NCBI GenBank assembly: GCA_029249345.1
Contig: JAQWHM010000001.1
Span: 124,001-188,000, forward strand
Source: UBA10348 sp002469915
Lineage (GTDB): Bacteria; Bacteroidota; Rhodothermia; Rhodothermales; UBA10348
Reading direction: 5' to 3'
DNA: 64,000 nucleotides
The notes under the pieces are model-generated. The model was not told the origin of the DNA and made no database searches. It saw only the letters and a list, made by a program, of their open reading frames with translations. The position numbers and the translations under genes were made by a program. Position 1 is the stretch's first letter, and every line of letters begins with the position of its first letter. Shown in pieces: positions 43,881-52,819 of this stretch.

Positions 43881-44570
43881 TCAACTGGATAATGATCGAG
43901 GATCCACTTCAACGATGCGTTTATTCATGACGGCAAGTGTCCTAGAGGGGTAATTACGAACCAGTCGATAATCGTGAGTAGCCATAAGAACCGTCATTCC
44001 AGATCGATTTAATCCAATAAGTAGCTTTTGAATCTGGTCGGCGACGGTAGGATCAAGATTCCCCGTCGGCTCATCGGCTAGAATAATCCAAGGCTCGTTG
44101 ATTATGGCGCGTGCGATCACGACTCGTTGCTGCTCTCCCCCAGACAACTCGTGAGGAAACTGATTGCGCTTGTGCGAAAGGCCTACACGCGAAAGTACTT
44201 GGATAACTCTGTTTTTTACAGATTTTCCGCGATTTCCCGTCACGAACTGCGCAAACGCTACATTATCGAAGACATTTCGATCCGGGAGTAGCTGAAAGTC
44301 CTGAAACACGACCCCTAGACTTCTTCGTAAGTAGGGAATCTCTGAGCGCTTCATCGTTGAAGAACTGAAATCGACAATACGAATGCTTCCCGTTTGGGGG
44401 GGATGCTCCATATACAAGGAACGCAAGAGAGACGACTTTCCGCTACCGGTGGGACCGACGAGATACACCAGCTCCCCTCGCCCAATTTTCAGCGATATGT
44501 TTTCCAGCACATGTCTGGCCTCGCCCCCTGGTACGGGGAAAGAAATCGATACGTTGTTTAACTCAATCAA
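43881..44570 (-). CDS. ftsE: Cell division ATP-binding protein FtsE-like
   Basis: A 229-residue ABC ATPase: Walker A GPTGSGKSS (about 38-46), LSGGEQQRVVIARA signature, Walker B IILADEPTGNLDP, switch His in ATHDYRLV. Size, the VVFQDFQLLPDRNV Q-loop region and the overall pattern are those of FtsE. Known role: with FtsX, it activates peptidoglycan hydrolases at the divisome. No ftsX gene is adjacent: 192 bases downstream comes the AGCS symporter, and upstream a methyltransferase gene ends 30 bases away. A LolD-like alternative is possible but less likely. Confidence 0.85.
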   Translation of the reverse strand: MIELNNVSISFPVPGGEARHVLENISLKIGRGELVYLVGPTGSGKSSLLRSLYMEHPPQTGSIRIVDFSSSTMKRSEIPYLRRSLGVVFQDFQLLPDRNVFDNVAFAQFVTGNRGKSVKNRVIQVLSRVGLSHKRNQFPHELSGGEQQRVVIARAIINEPWIILADEPTGNLDPTVADQIQKLLIGLNRSGMTVLMATHDYRLVRNYPSRTLAVMNKRIVEVDPRSLSS

Positions 44571-44600
44571 TGAATCATAGTTGAACGTGGAGATCCCATT

Positions 44601-45392
44601 TTAGTCATTCTGATGGGAGGCATCAACCATGCCACCTATTACCCAATGAATGCGTTCTGATTCCTCGAAGGCAGGATCCAGACTAAACCCATCGAACGCA
44701 GCTCTCACTTGTAGACCATTTTTTTCAATCGCGCTCTTCATTTCCAAAAATGTCCATGTCCGTTGAACATGCTTTTCGTAAAAGGTGCCCTCAGGAGTAG
44801 TAATCTCAAACTCAGTGGAATGCCGATGAGTACCCTCATCATACCTACTCCTACGAATATAGGTCACGCTTTCATTGCCGCCTTCGTCTTCAAAAAACTC
44901 GGCGTTATTGATCGAGTTTGCAGGCGTCGACTGGTCAAAAACAAAAACGGTACCCTCGGACAGAAAGCGCTTTACGCCCTCAAAAAGCCGATCTAACCCG
45001 GCTTCGGTATGGATGTAGTTAATACAATCGTACAGCAGAAGGATGACCTCGAAAGAATGTGAAGGCTGAAAGGCATCCCAACCTCTTTCAAAGTCCAATT
45101 GCGAAAATTCAAACCGAGAATCAGTCTCATCAAACCGCTGGCGGGTTCGTTTCAGCATATCCTCTGAGCCATCACAAGCTGAAATCGATGCGCCACACTG
45201 ATACGCCAGCTCTTCAGTAAATAGACCCGTTCCACAACCTAATTCCAGAATACGCTCGTTCGGTTCTAAATCAATATCTCGTTGCATACCAACGATATGC
45301 AAGATGTAGTCTACCCATCCTTCATAGTCCACATGCTCCATAACCAAATCGTAGACCGAAGCGAGTACGGTGTATTCATCAACTGACTTCAT
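44601..45392 (-). CDS. SAM-dependent class I methyltransferase
   Basis: A 263-residue protein with the SAM-binding Rossmann motif ERILELGCGTGLFTEEL (about 44-60) and acidic loop ACDGSEDML. VILLLYDCINYI is the post-II region, seen in the DhhC/YrrT-like group. The substrate is unknown. The start overlaps the pdxA end by 14 bases and ftsE begins 30 bases after its stop, so it is embedded in a leftward operon. Nothing in the sequence points to rRNA, lipid or quinone specificity. Confidence 0.85.
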   Translation of the reverse strand: MKSVDEYTVLASVYDLVMEHVDYEGWVDYILHIVGMQRDIDLEPNERILELGCGTGLFTEELAYQCGASISACDGSEDMLKRTRQRFDETDSRFEFSQLDFERGWDAFQPSHSFEVILLLYDCINYIHTEAGLDRLFEGVKRFLSEGTVFVFDQSTPANSINNAEFFEDEGGNESVTYIRRSRYDEGTHRHSTEFEITTPEGTFYEKHVQRTWTFLEMKSAIEKNGLQVRAAFDGFSLDPAFEESERIHWVIGGMVDASHQND

Positions 45393-46365
45393 GTACAGTG
45401 CTTCCTGTTCGAGTTTGATGAATGGAGACCGCCGCCTGAATGGCCGCCATCAGACTGTCTGGGTTCGCCCGACCCGCTCCTGCAATATCAAAAGCCGTTC
45501 CGTGATCGGGAGACGTTCTGACAATGGAAAGCCCGGCCGTAAAATTAACACCTTGGCCGAACGAAAGGGTCTTAAAGGGAATGAGCCCTTGATCATGGTA
45601 CATGGCCAGAATAGCATCAACTGATTTCCAGTTACCACTGCCAAAAAAGCCATCTGCAGGAAATGGACCTTCTACGCGGATGCCCTTCTTTCTGAACTGC
45701 AGAATTTCCGGGAGCAACACGTCTGCTTCTTCACGACCTAGCACACCGCCATCGCCAGCATGCGGATTGAGGCCGAGTACGGCAATATGAGGTGATTGAA
45801 GCCCAAAATCGCGATGTAAAGACGCCACCATGATGTCGAGTGCCTCGCGAATAGCCTCCCTCGTAACCTCTTCACCTACCCTATTCAATGGGACATGCCC
45901 ACTTACCAAGCCTACACGTAGGTGGTCAGAAACCATCATCATTTGATAGTGCTCTGATTTGGTCCGATCAGCGATGTACTCGGTATGCCCGGGAAAATGA
46001 TGACCCGCCAAGGAAATAGCTTCTTTAGAAATCGGACACGTCACCATGGCATCGGCTCTGCCATCCAGACACATATCTACAGCCAGTGCCACTGATTTCA
46101 TGGCTATATCCCCAGCCTCACGACCAATGCGTCCTGGATGAGGGTGGAAGTCGGATGCCTCAATGGGAGTTATCTGAACATTTTTAACAGCCAAGTTCAA
46201 TTGATCCCGGTAATAGTCTAAGACCGAAGGTTGCCCGACGACCTCTATGGAGCACAATTGCTGGGCCTGTCCATCCTTGAGGATCTTCAAAAGTACTTCT
46301 GGACCGACCCCATTGGGATCTCCCATAGTTATCGCAATTCTGGGCTTCCGGAAGCTCTCTGACAT
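45379..46365 (-). CDS. pdxA: 4-hydroxythreonine-4-phosphate dehydrogenase PdxA
   Basis: A 328-residue protein, the normal PdxA size, from the ATG at 46365 (IAITMGDPNGVGPEV follows). The open frame reaches further up into pepA but that part is not PdxA-like. Metal and substrate motifs: GHTEYIAD, GLNPHAGDGG, AMYHDQGLIPFK and SPDHGTAFDIAG. Known reaction: NAD-dependent oxidation of 4-phosphohydroxy-L-threonine in the DXP-dependent vitamin B6 pathway. pdxH lies 2.7 kb upstream on the same strand. It begins 17 bases after pepA. Confidence 0.97.
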   Translation of the reverse strand: MSESFRKPRIAITMGDPNGVGPEVLLKILKDGQAQQLCSIEVVGQPSVLDYYRDQLNLAVKNVQITPIEASDFHPHPGRIGREAGDIAMKSVALAVDMCLDGRADAMVTCPISKEAISLAGHHFPGHTEYIADRTKSEHYQMMMVSDHLRVGLVSGHVPLNRVGEEVTREAIREALDIMVASLHRDFGLQSPHIAVLGLNPHAGDGGVLGREEADVLLPEILQFRKKGIRVEGPFPADGFFGSGNWKSVDAILAMYHDQGLIPFKTLSFGQGVNFTAGLSIVRTSPDHGTAFDIAGAGRANPDSLMAAIQAAVSIHQTRTGSTVHEVS

Positions 46366-46382
46366 ACTAACACAGCTGTTGA

Positions 46383-47873
46383 TCAGCGTTTTTGCTCTGC
46401 GATTTGCTGGAGATAACGGGTCAATAAACGGACGCCAAATCCGGAACCACCTGCTTTGTTGTACCCGCGGGCTGCATCCAAAAATGCTGGACCAGCGATA
46501 TCGACATGGATCCACGGGTAGTCTACAAAGTGCTCAAGAAACTTAGCGGCCGTTATACTTCCTGCTCCGCGACCGCCCACATTCTTCAGGTCAGCGACCG
46601 TGCTTTTCAGTTGCTCATTGTATTCGTCGAACATAGGTAAAGGATGAACGCGATCACCACTAGCTGAACCTGCTTTCACAATGCCAGCAAGGCGCTCATC
46701 CACCCCTTTTTCATCATTCGTCATGACCGCTGCCACAATATCTCCCAATGCCACCACAGCTGCTCCCGTGAGCGTAGCTAATTCAACCACGATTTCAGGA
46801 TAGAACGTTGAGGCATACGACAGTGCATCTGCCAAGATCATGCGCCCTTCTGCATCCGTATTGAGTACTTCGACCGTTTTACCTGAATGCATCTTCACGA
46901 CATCGCCCGGTACGTAAGCATTCTTGCCGGGTCGGTTGTCCGTAGCTGGAATTAAACCAATTACATACAAGGGCAGGTCCAATTTTGCGATGGCTTCCAT
47001 AGCCCCAACAACTGCTGCTGCTCCAGCCATGTCGCATTTCATAGAGTCCATGGATCCCTTCGTAGGCTTGAGGGACAGACCGCCTGTATCATACACTACT
47101 CCCTTTCCAACCAAAATGATGGGACGTGAGTTACGCGCATTTTCTGGTTGCCATTCGAGGACTGAAAACGTCGGAGGCTCTTCACTTCCTCGGTTCACCG
47201 CCAACAAGCCGCCCATTCCTTCTTCTTCGATCAGCTCCTTATCCCAGACAGAAACCTCGTACCCCGTTTTGCGGGCTGATTTCTCAATAGCCTTCGCAAA
47301 TAGGACCGGTGTTTTTTCGTCAGGAGAAAGGTTAACCAAATCTCTCGCAGAACAAACTCCTTCCGCCACAATCCGTCCGCGGTCGGCTCCTCGGCGAACT
47401 TGTTTATCCTGATCATCCGTTTGGATAACGAGACGCTGGGTACCATCCACCTCGGGCTCGACAGTACGATATTTATCGAAACGATAGGACCCCAAAATAA
47501 ATCCTTCCACTAATGCCTGAGACGACTCATCACCGTCCAACTCCAAAGAAGGAACAGATATTCCTACGGTCTCTGCGCGAACCGTTGAAGCAGAGGATGC
47601 TCCATCGGAGGCCGCCAGCCGAAGCCTTTCAGCCGTTACGCTATCAGCATCTCCTACTCCCAGTAGGACAATACGCTTTGCTGCGCCTGAATCTGGATAA
47701 ATCACCGAGCTATTCCCGTCGCTTTTCATATCCGCGCGGGCCTTCTCAATGACGCTACCGAATGCATCCACGAGGGTACTCAACCCTTCATCCAAATCTT
47801 CCCCCGTGACCGGGACAAGAAGGAGATCCACATCCAATTCTGAAATACCAATCGTTGAAACTGAAACTTTCAT
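46383..47873 (-). CDS. pepA: Leucyl aminopeptidase (M17, PepA-like)
   Basis: A 496-residue M17 metallopeptidase. The catalytic domain has LVGKGVVYDTGGLSLKP (catalytic Lys, metal Asp), MKCDMAGAAA and the signature NTDAEGRMILADALSYA with two metal ligands. The N-terminal 160 residues form the M17 macrodomain-like part. Known role: removal of N-terminal residues from peptides; a cytosolic hexamer. It starts 10 bases after nrnA and precedes pdxA by 17 bases. The missing export signal agrees with cytosolic location. Confidence 0.96.
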   Translation of the reverse strand: MKVSVSTIGISELDVDLLLVPVTGEDLDEGLSTLVDAFGSVIEKARADMKSDGNSSVIYPDSGAAKRIVLLGVGDADSVTAERLRLAASDGASSASTVRAETVGISVPSLELDGDESSQALVEGFILGSYRFDKYRTVEPEVDGTQRLVIQTDDQDKQVRRGADRGRIVAEGVCSARDLVNLSPDEKTPVLFAKAIEKSARKTGYEVSVWDKELIEEEGMGGLLAVNRGSEEPPTFSVLEWQPENARNSRPIILVGKGVVYDTGGLSLKPTKGSMDSMKCDMAGAAAVVGAMEAIAKLDLPLYVIGLIPATDNRPGKNAYVPGDVVKMHSGKTVEVLNTDAEGRMILADALSYASTFYPEIVVELATLTGAAVVALGDIVAAVMTNDEKGVDERLAGIVKAGSASGDRVHPLPMFDEYNEQLKSTVADLKNVGGRGAGSITAAKFLEHFVDYPWIHVDIAGPAFLDAARGYNKAGGSGFGVRLLTRYLQQIAEQKR

Positions 47874-47883
47874 AGTTGCCTAC

Positions 47884-48939
47884 TTAATTCTGACTGTTCA
47901 TCAGCGAACTGAGGTACGCTGCGTCTTCTGCTGATAATGATTCCTGATCCTCATCCTGCACCGAGGTATATCGCGGGGCAGCATTGATCGCCTTTTTCAT
48001 AGCCTGCTCTAAAGGCTCTCTGATAAATGCGCCGGATGCATTTCTATGCCCTCCGCCGCCAAACGCCTGTGCCCATTTGTGCACGTGATAATCGCCCTTG
48101 GATCTAAAACTGACTTTCGTTCCGCCCGCCGTCTCTGTGAAAATGAGCGCAATGCGCACGCCTTCAATCGTCAGCAAGTGGTTTACAAATCCTTCTGTTT
48201 CTTCTACAGGAGCACCCGTATCTGCCAGAAAACGGCGCGATACTACCATGGAGCCTACTGCTCCATCGAAATGAGTTTCAATCGTTGAAAACACCTTGCT
48301 CATCAACTGTAACCCTTCTCTACTCTTCTTATCGTATACCTGAGCATGCAATTCAGCTACATCCAATGATCCACGCTCAATCAATTCTGCTACCACCCGA
48401 TGAAGCCGAGGTGTTACACTTGAAAACCGAAATGAGCCCGTATCCGTCAAAATAGCTACATAAAGAGGCGCAGCAACCTGATAGTCAATGGCATCTAGGT
48501 CCCAAGCTTCGAACACATCAAAGAGAAGCTCACCGGTGGATGAAGCGGTCTCCTTACGATACATCAGGTCAAACCATGACTCTGGATCTGTGTGATGATC
48601 AATTAATACTTTCAGAGCGGAGGTCCCCTTAAACTGAGGACCTACTGTTCCAACCCGACTTGCTGCATTCGTATCCAAGACAATGGCTAGGTCAGCCTTT
48701 GCAATGAATTCTACTTGGGCGAGAGAGCCTTTATAGAGCTGAATATCCCCCACGCCTGGAAGCCATTCCATATTGTACGGGCACGCGTCCTGATTCACCA
48801 TGAGGACGTCTTTGCCCTGACCCTTCAAAAAATGGCCAAGAGCCAACTGGGATCCAACGGCATCACCGTCTGGGCGGGTATGCGTCGTGATCACCACTCG
48901 TTGGGCATCTTTGAGTGCAGAAACGATAGTTGCTGGCAT
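47884..48939 (-). CDS. nrnA: DHH-family bifunctional oligoribonuclease/PAP phosphatase NrnA
   Basis: A 351-residue DHH/DHHA1 protein. Metal motifs: HTRPDGDAVGS (20-30), DTN (89-91), IDHHTDP with Asp114-His115-His116, and TDTGSF. The C-terminal DHHA1 domain has GGGGHRNASGA. Known role: degrades 2-5 nt RNA and dephosphorylates pAp; some members act on cyclic dinucleotide breakdown products. There is a 145-base gap to pdxH upstream with no clear features, so a promoter may lie there. pepA follows after 10 bases. Confidence 0.93.
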   Translation of the reverse strand: MPATIVSALKDAQRVVITTHTRPDGDAVGSQLALGHFLKGQGKDVLMVNQDACPYNMEWLPGVGDIQLYKGSLAQVEFIAKADLAIVLDTNAASRVGTVGPQFKGTSALKVLIDHHTDPESWFDLMYRKETASSTGELLFDVFEAWDLDAIDYQVAAPLYVAILTDTGSFRFSSVTPRLHRVVAELIERGSLDVAELHAQVYDKKSREGLQLMSKVFSTIETHFDGAVGSMVVSRRFLADTGAPVEETEGFVNHLLTIEGVRIALIFTETAGGTKVSFRSKGDYHVHKWAQAFGGGGHRNASGAFIREPLEQAMKKAINAAPRYTSVQDEDQESLSAEDAAYLSSLMNSQN

Positions 48940-49084
48940 GAGCTGTAGGTACGTGCGCGAAAGCTGAAAATTGGCAGTCGGTCTTAAACCCGCGTGCGCA
49001 ATCTATGTTCGACGCTACCTCAGCAAATCATTTTAACCGCAAGATGCTGTCCAAATATGCATTCCTACGCCGAGACCAGCCGGG

Positions 49085-49738
49085 TCAAGGATAGAGTCTA
49101 TGGGTCTTCCAACTTTGCGCATCGGCTTCAAAAATCAACCGATCATGCAACCGAAACGGTCTACCCTGCCAAAACTCAATCCGATTGGGAATAACCCTGA
49201 AACCACCCCATTTATCAGGTAACGGGACTTCTTGGTCTTTGAATTGTCGCTCAAAGTCGTCAACTCGCTTTTTGAGATCCGACCTTGTACTCAATTCACT
49301 GGACTGATCAGAGGCCCAAGCACCAATCTGACTTCCCCGAGCTCGAGAATGAAAGTAGGCTTCCGACTCCTCTCTAGACACTTTCTCTACCGCTCCCTCA
49401 ACGCGAACCTGCCGTTGAAGAATAGGCCAATGAAAGAGAAGGGCAGCGAATGGATTGCCAATCAGCTCGCCGGACTTACGCGACATATAATTCGTATAGA
49501 ACACAAATCCATCCTGATCCGCATGTTTCAACAAGACCATTCTTGCCGAAGGCTTGCCTTCAGCGGTGGAGGTCGCCAGATTCATCGCTTCAGGCAAGTA
49601 CAGACCCGACTTTTTGGCATCTTCGAACCAATCATCGAACAGGTCGATAGGGTCTTTATCTGCTGAGGCATCAGTTAGGCCTTGGGCTATTCCGCTTCCG
49701 GACGTCCATACAGCTTTGATTGATCTAAATATGCTCAT
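49085..49738 (-). CDS. pdxH: Pyridoxamine 5'-phosphate oxidase
   Basis: A 217-residue FMN enzyme of the usual length: SARMVLLKHADQDGFVFYTN (FMN site), MSRKSGELIGNPFAALLFHW and the C-terminal signature EFWQGRPFRLHDRL. Known reaction: pyridoxine or pyridoxamine 5'-phosphate to pyridoxal 5'-phosphate, the last step of the pathway that includes PdxA (45379-46365). Its start coincides with the lolD end (one-base overlap), so it is translationally coupled to it. Confidence 0.96.
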   Translation of the reverse strand: MSIFRSIKAVWTSGSGIAQGLTDASADKDPIDLFDDWFEDAKKSGLYLPEAMNLATSTAEGKPSARMVLLKHADQDGFVFYTNYMSRKSGELIGNPFAALLFHWPILQRQVRVEGAVEKVSREESEAYFHSRARGSQIGAWASDQSSELSTRSDLKKRVDDFERQFKDQEVPLPDKWGGFRVIPNRIEFWQGRPFRLHDRLIFEADAQSWKTHRLYP

Positions 49739-50454
49739 TAAGCTCGCTCCACAAGATTACCGTGCTCTAAAACCATAATCCGATCTGCCATAGCGGCAAA
49801 TCCCTGATTATGGGTAACCAACACGAACGTCTGATTCATTTCACGACTCAAACGAATCAACTCTTTGTGCAGTTGATCCGCCGTCTTTTCATCTAGATTG
49901 CCCGTAGGCTCGTCTGCCAAGACTAGATCTGGTGCATTCATAAGGGCTCGCGCCATGGCGACACGTTGGCGTTCGCCTCCGCTCAACTCTCCAGGACGAT
50001 GATCAGACCTATCGCTGAGACCTAAAAGTGCAAGTAGTTCGTCAGCTCTCGGGCGAGCCACGCCTTGCGAGTCTCCTCTGACGAGAGCCGGCATCATGAC
50101 ATTTTCCTGGGCAGTGAACTCAGGCAGCAAGTGGTGAAATTGAAAGACAAACCCAACATGCGCATTTCTAAATGTCGACAACGCTTCGTCATCTTTTTCA
50201 GCCAACACCTCTCCGGAAAACCGAATCTCTCCGCTATCTGGTTGCTCCAGCGTTCCCAGAATATGAAGTAAGGTACTTTTTCCTGTTCCAGATTCACCTA
50301 CAATGGCCACCACTTCTCCACGATGCACATCCAGATCTACCGACTTTAATACATCGAGGGGTCCGCGACCAGCCGCCGGGAACGATTTGGCCAGACCTCG
50401 GACGCTAAGCAGCACCTCCTTTTCGCCTAAGCTTTTGTCTAGCAGATCACTCAT
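49738..50454 (-). CDS. lolD: Lipoprotein-releasing ABC ATPase LolD-like
   Basis: A 238-residue ABC ATPase from the ATG at 50454, which overlaps the regulator's stop in an ATGAGTGA arrangement; an ATG six codons upstream is also open. Walker A is GESGTGKST, the signature LSGGERQRVAMARAL, Walker B LVLADEPTGNLD, and LLPEFTAQENVMMPAL is typical of LolD/MacB type. Known role: powers extraction of lipoproteins from the inner membrane with LolC/E. The LolCE permease is not next to it; pdxH follows immediately. Confidence 0.88.
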   Translation of the reverse strand: MSDLLDKSLGEKEVLLSVRGLAKSFPAAGRGPLDVLKSVDLDVHRGEVVAIVGESGTGKSTLLHILGTLEQPDSGEIRFSGEVLAEKDDEALSTFRNAHVGFVFQFHHLLPEFTAQENVMMPALVRGDSQGVARPRADELLALLGLSDRSDHRPGELSGGERQRVAMARALMNAPDLVLADEPTGNLDEKTADQLHKELIRLSREMNQTFVLVTHNQGFAAMADRIMVLEHGNLVERA

Positions 50455-51835
50455 CGTCCCTCGAAATCTCATACTTACTCATCTTGTTATAGAGATGAGA
50501 GCGTTGAATCCCGATGGCCTCAGCCGTTCGGCTGATATTCCAATCGTACTGCATCAGCTTATGCTCAATGAAAAGCTTTTCTGCACTATCCCTGAAATCG
50601 GAAAATTGCTCAAAACGATCCAGTAGCCCAATAATGGGATTACTGCTCGCTCCTCCTGGAATTACATACCGCTCGACATCAAGCTGAGTAATGCGTTCGC
50701 CCTGACTCAGGATCGTTAGGCGCTCCACCACATTGTGTAACTCCCGAACATTCCCGCGCCAGTCAAAATTCTGAAGAGAAGAGAGAGCGTCTTTGGAGAA
50801 GGGTTTGGGCTCTAAGCCATTCCGCCTAGCAATGCGTTCAGCAATGTGCTCAGTAATCAAGGGGACATCAGAACGGCGCTCCCTGAGGGGTGGAACGTGA
50901 ATCAGAATAACCGACAATCGGTGATACAGATCTTCCCTGAATTCTCTTTCTTCAATCTGGTTTAGGAGATTTTTATTGGTCGCAGCGATGACTCGAACAT
51001 CCACAGGAAGCGAGCGATCTCCTCCCACCCGTGTGATAGTATTTTCCTGCAAAGCCCGGAGCACTTTCGCCTGAGCTGATAGGCTCATATCTCCGATTTC
51101 GTCCAGAAACAACGTACCGCCGTGGGCCTGTTCAAATTTTCCGATGCGTTGCTTGGTCGCACCTGTGAAGCTTCCTTTTTCGTGACCGAACAACTCACTT
51201 TCGATCAGTTCACTAGGAATAGCCGCACAGTTTACTTCAACGATAGGGCCTTCACTTCTTCCAGAAAGTCGGTGAACCCATTTGGCTACGAGTTCTTTGC
51301 CTGTTCCAGCCTCTCCGGTAATAAGAACACGGGCTTCGGTTGGGGCAACGCGATCAATCGTGTCCTTGATGGACTTGATCGCACTGCTTTCTCCCAGCAT
51401 CGGTGTAAGCGATCCGGCATGTCGTTCGACTATCGTCTGACGCATGCGACGATTTTCGGACTCTAGCTGCCCCCGATCTAGCGCATTCCGGATGCTCAAC
51501 AACAGTCGATTGAGATCTGGAGGCTTCTCTACAAAATCGAACGCCCCGAGCCGCGTTGCCTCAACAGCCGTTTCGATCGTGCCGTGACCAGAAATCATGA
51601 CGACGGGCACATCAATTTGCTCGCGCGCCATGATCTCAAGGACTTCCATGCCGTCCTTCTTCGGCATCTTTACATCCAATAGAACGACATCAAATCGGTC
51701 TGATCGGAGTTTTTTAAGCGCTTCTTCCCCGTCCTCCGCTTCATCGACTGCAAAATCCTCGTATTCCAGGATTTCCTTCAGCGTTCGGCGAATGCTGGCT
51801 TCATCGTCGACAACTAGAATGACGGGTACTGCCAT
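50447..51835 (-). CDS. Sigma54-dependent NtrC-family response regulator
   Basis: A 462-residue three-domain regulator. Receiver: acidic Asp10/Asp11, phospho-acceptor Asp54 in LLDVKMPKKDG, Lys104. AAA+ domain: Walker A GEAGTGKE (174-181), the sigma54 contact loop as GSFTGA (221-226; usual GAFTGA), Walker B GGTLFLDEIGDM. C-terminal Fis-type helix-turn-helix at about 430-455 (ISRTAEAIGIQRSHLYNKM). Known role: phosphorylated form opens sigma54 promoters. No kinase gene is adjacent; the NtrY-like kinase at 2634-6698 is the only one in the window. It overlaps both the TPR gene and lolD. Confidence 0.95.
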   Translation of the reverse strand: MAVPVILVVDDEASIRRTLKEILEYEDFAVDEAEDGEEALKKLRSDRFDVVLLDVKMPKKDGMEVLEIMAREQIDVPVVMISGHGTIETAVEATRLGAFDFVEKPPDLNRLLLSIRNALDRGQLESENRRMRQTIVERHAGSLTPMLGESSAIKSIKDTIDRVAPTEARVLITGEAGTGKELVAKWVHRLSGRSEGPIVEVNCAAIPSELIESELFGHEKGSFTGATKQRIGKFEQAHGGTLFLDEIGDMSLSAQAKVLRALQENTITRVGGDRSLPVDVRVIAATNKNLLNQIEEREFREDLYHRLSVILIHVPPLRERRSDVPLITEHIAERIARRNGLEPKPFSKDALSSLQNFDWRGNVRELHNVVERLTILSQGERITQLDVERYVIPGGASSNPIIGLLDRFEQFSDFRDSAEKLFIEHKLMQYDWNISRTAEAIGIQRSHLYNKMSKYEISRDDE

Positions 51836-52533
51836 TAGCTAGTGGCTTCTAGTTGAGCAAGAAGGAACGCGACGTTCTGCGCCTGAGAAGATGCAGGAAA
51901 GTCTTCCTGGATCGATTCGTAGGCATCAATTGCTTTCTTTGTATTACCCGCAGCAACGTAGGCTCGGGCAGCACTCTCCAGATACATAGGAGAAGTGATA
52001 TCACTTTCGAAAACGCGAGCGGCGCGAGCGAAGAGATCTCCGGCTTTTGCTGGATCCCCTTTCAGTTCGTGGATGGATGCTTCACCTGCAAAGGCAGAAG
52101 CCCCGAGGTAATTGGCATCTTTCGAGAAGGCTTCGAAATTCTCAAGAGCTTGATCTAGATCACCGACGCGGAAAAAGGCATCACCAGCGTAATAGTTGGC
52201 CAGGTTGCCCGAGTCCGTACTGCCATAACGATCTGCAATTTCGACCAGACCAGTGAAGGATGCATCTCCATCCAGCGCTGCCTGAAAGTCACCTGATTCA
52301 AAATGCTGAACGGCGACCGCCATTTCAGACAACGCCTTTTCGTTTTGGCGACCCTGATTCCAGGAAAGACCAACGATAAGGGTCACAATAAGTAGGATCA
52401 CTGCGGCGGCACCGAAGACTACGCTTCGGTTGTTTTCGAAATAGCCAAGTGCTCGGGCATAGGCTGTTACGACCGTATCCTCTCGCAATTCATGGCGGCG
52501 AGAAACTTTTCGAGTCGGATTCAGGGTTGACAT
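51835..52533 (-). CDS. Membrane-anchored TPR protein
   Basis: A 232-residue protein: a charged cytoplasmic N-terminus (1-35), one TM helix (about 37-58, VVFGAAAVILLIVTLIVGLSW), then TPR repeats over the rest (NLANYYAGDAFFRVGDLDQA, ASIHELKGDPAKAGDLFARA, AARAYVAAGNTKKAIDAYES). The plan is like YfgM/BamD-type periplasmic TPR proteins and is common in Bacteroidota; precise role unknown. It is first in the long leftward group and overlaps the regulator's start by one base. Confidence 0.8.
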   Translation of the reverse strand: MSTLNPTRKVSRRHELREDTVVTAYARALGYFENNRSVVFGAAAVILLIVTLIVGLSWNQGRQNEKALSEMAVAVQHFESGDFQAALDGDASFTGLVEIADRYGSTDSGNLANYYAGDAFFRVGDLDQALENFEAFSKDANYLGASAFAGEASIHELKGDPAKAGDLFARAARVFESDITSPMYLESAARAYVAAGNTKKAIDAYESIQEDFPASSQAQNVAFLLAQLEATS

Positions 52534-52783
52534 AGATACCTATGTTTCAATGTGTAGCATTAAGGGAGGAAAACGTCTAAAACGCCCCTTCCCCGCTTGG
52601 ATTCTGTGCAAAGACCGATAAAATACCCTTTTTCTTGGTTCAGGGCAATCGGAACGCCGTCTTATCGGTCAGGTTTTCCGATTTTTCGCAAATCAGAGCA
52701 TGTCAATCGCTGGAACCGCTTTCTTAACCAAGACTTAGTGGCCAATTCCTGCATTAAACGAGAATTGTCCCGACTTTTGAGAT

Positions 52784-52797
52784 GTACAATAATGTAC
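52784..52797. promoter_or_regulatory. Short dyad before gapA, possible operator
   Basis: GTACA-ATAA-TGTAC is a perfect 5-bp dyad, 22 bases before the gapA ATG, in the 286-base spacer between two divergent genes. The half-sites are short, so chance is a real possibility. Confidence 0.2.
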
Positions 52798-52819
52798 CAC
52801 GAAAAATTGGATTCAGACC

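Noticed and set aside
46366..46515. N-terminal extension of the pdxA frame
   Set aside because: These 50 codons overlap the 3' end of pepA and do not look like PdxA; the ATG at 46365 gives the standard protein.
46924..47412. 162-residue open frame on the top strand inside pepA
   Set aside because: Lies wholly opposite the conserved M17 catalytic domain and shows no family pattern.
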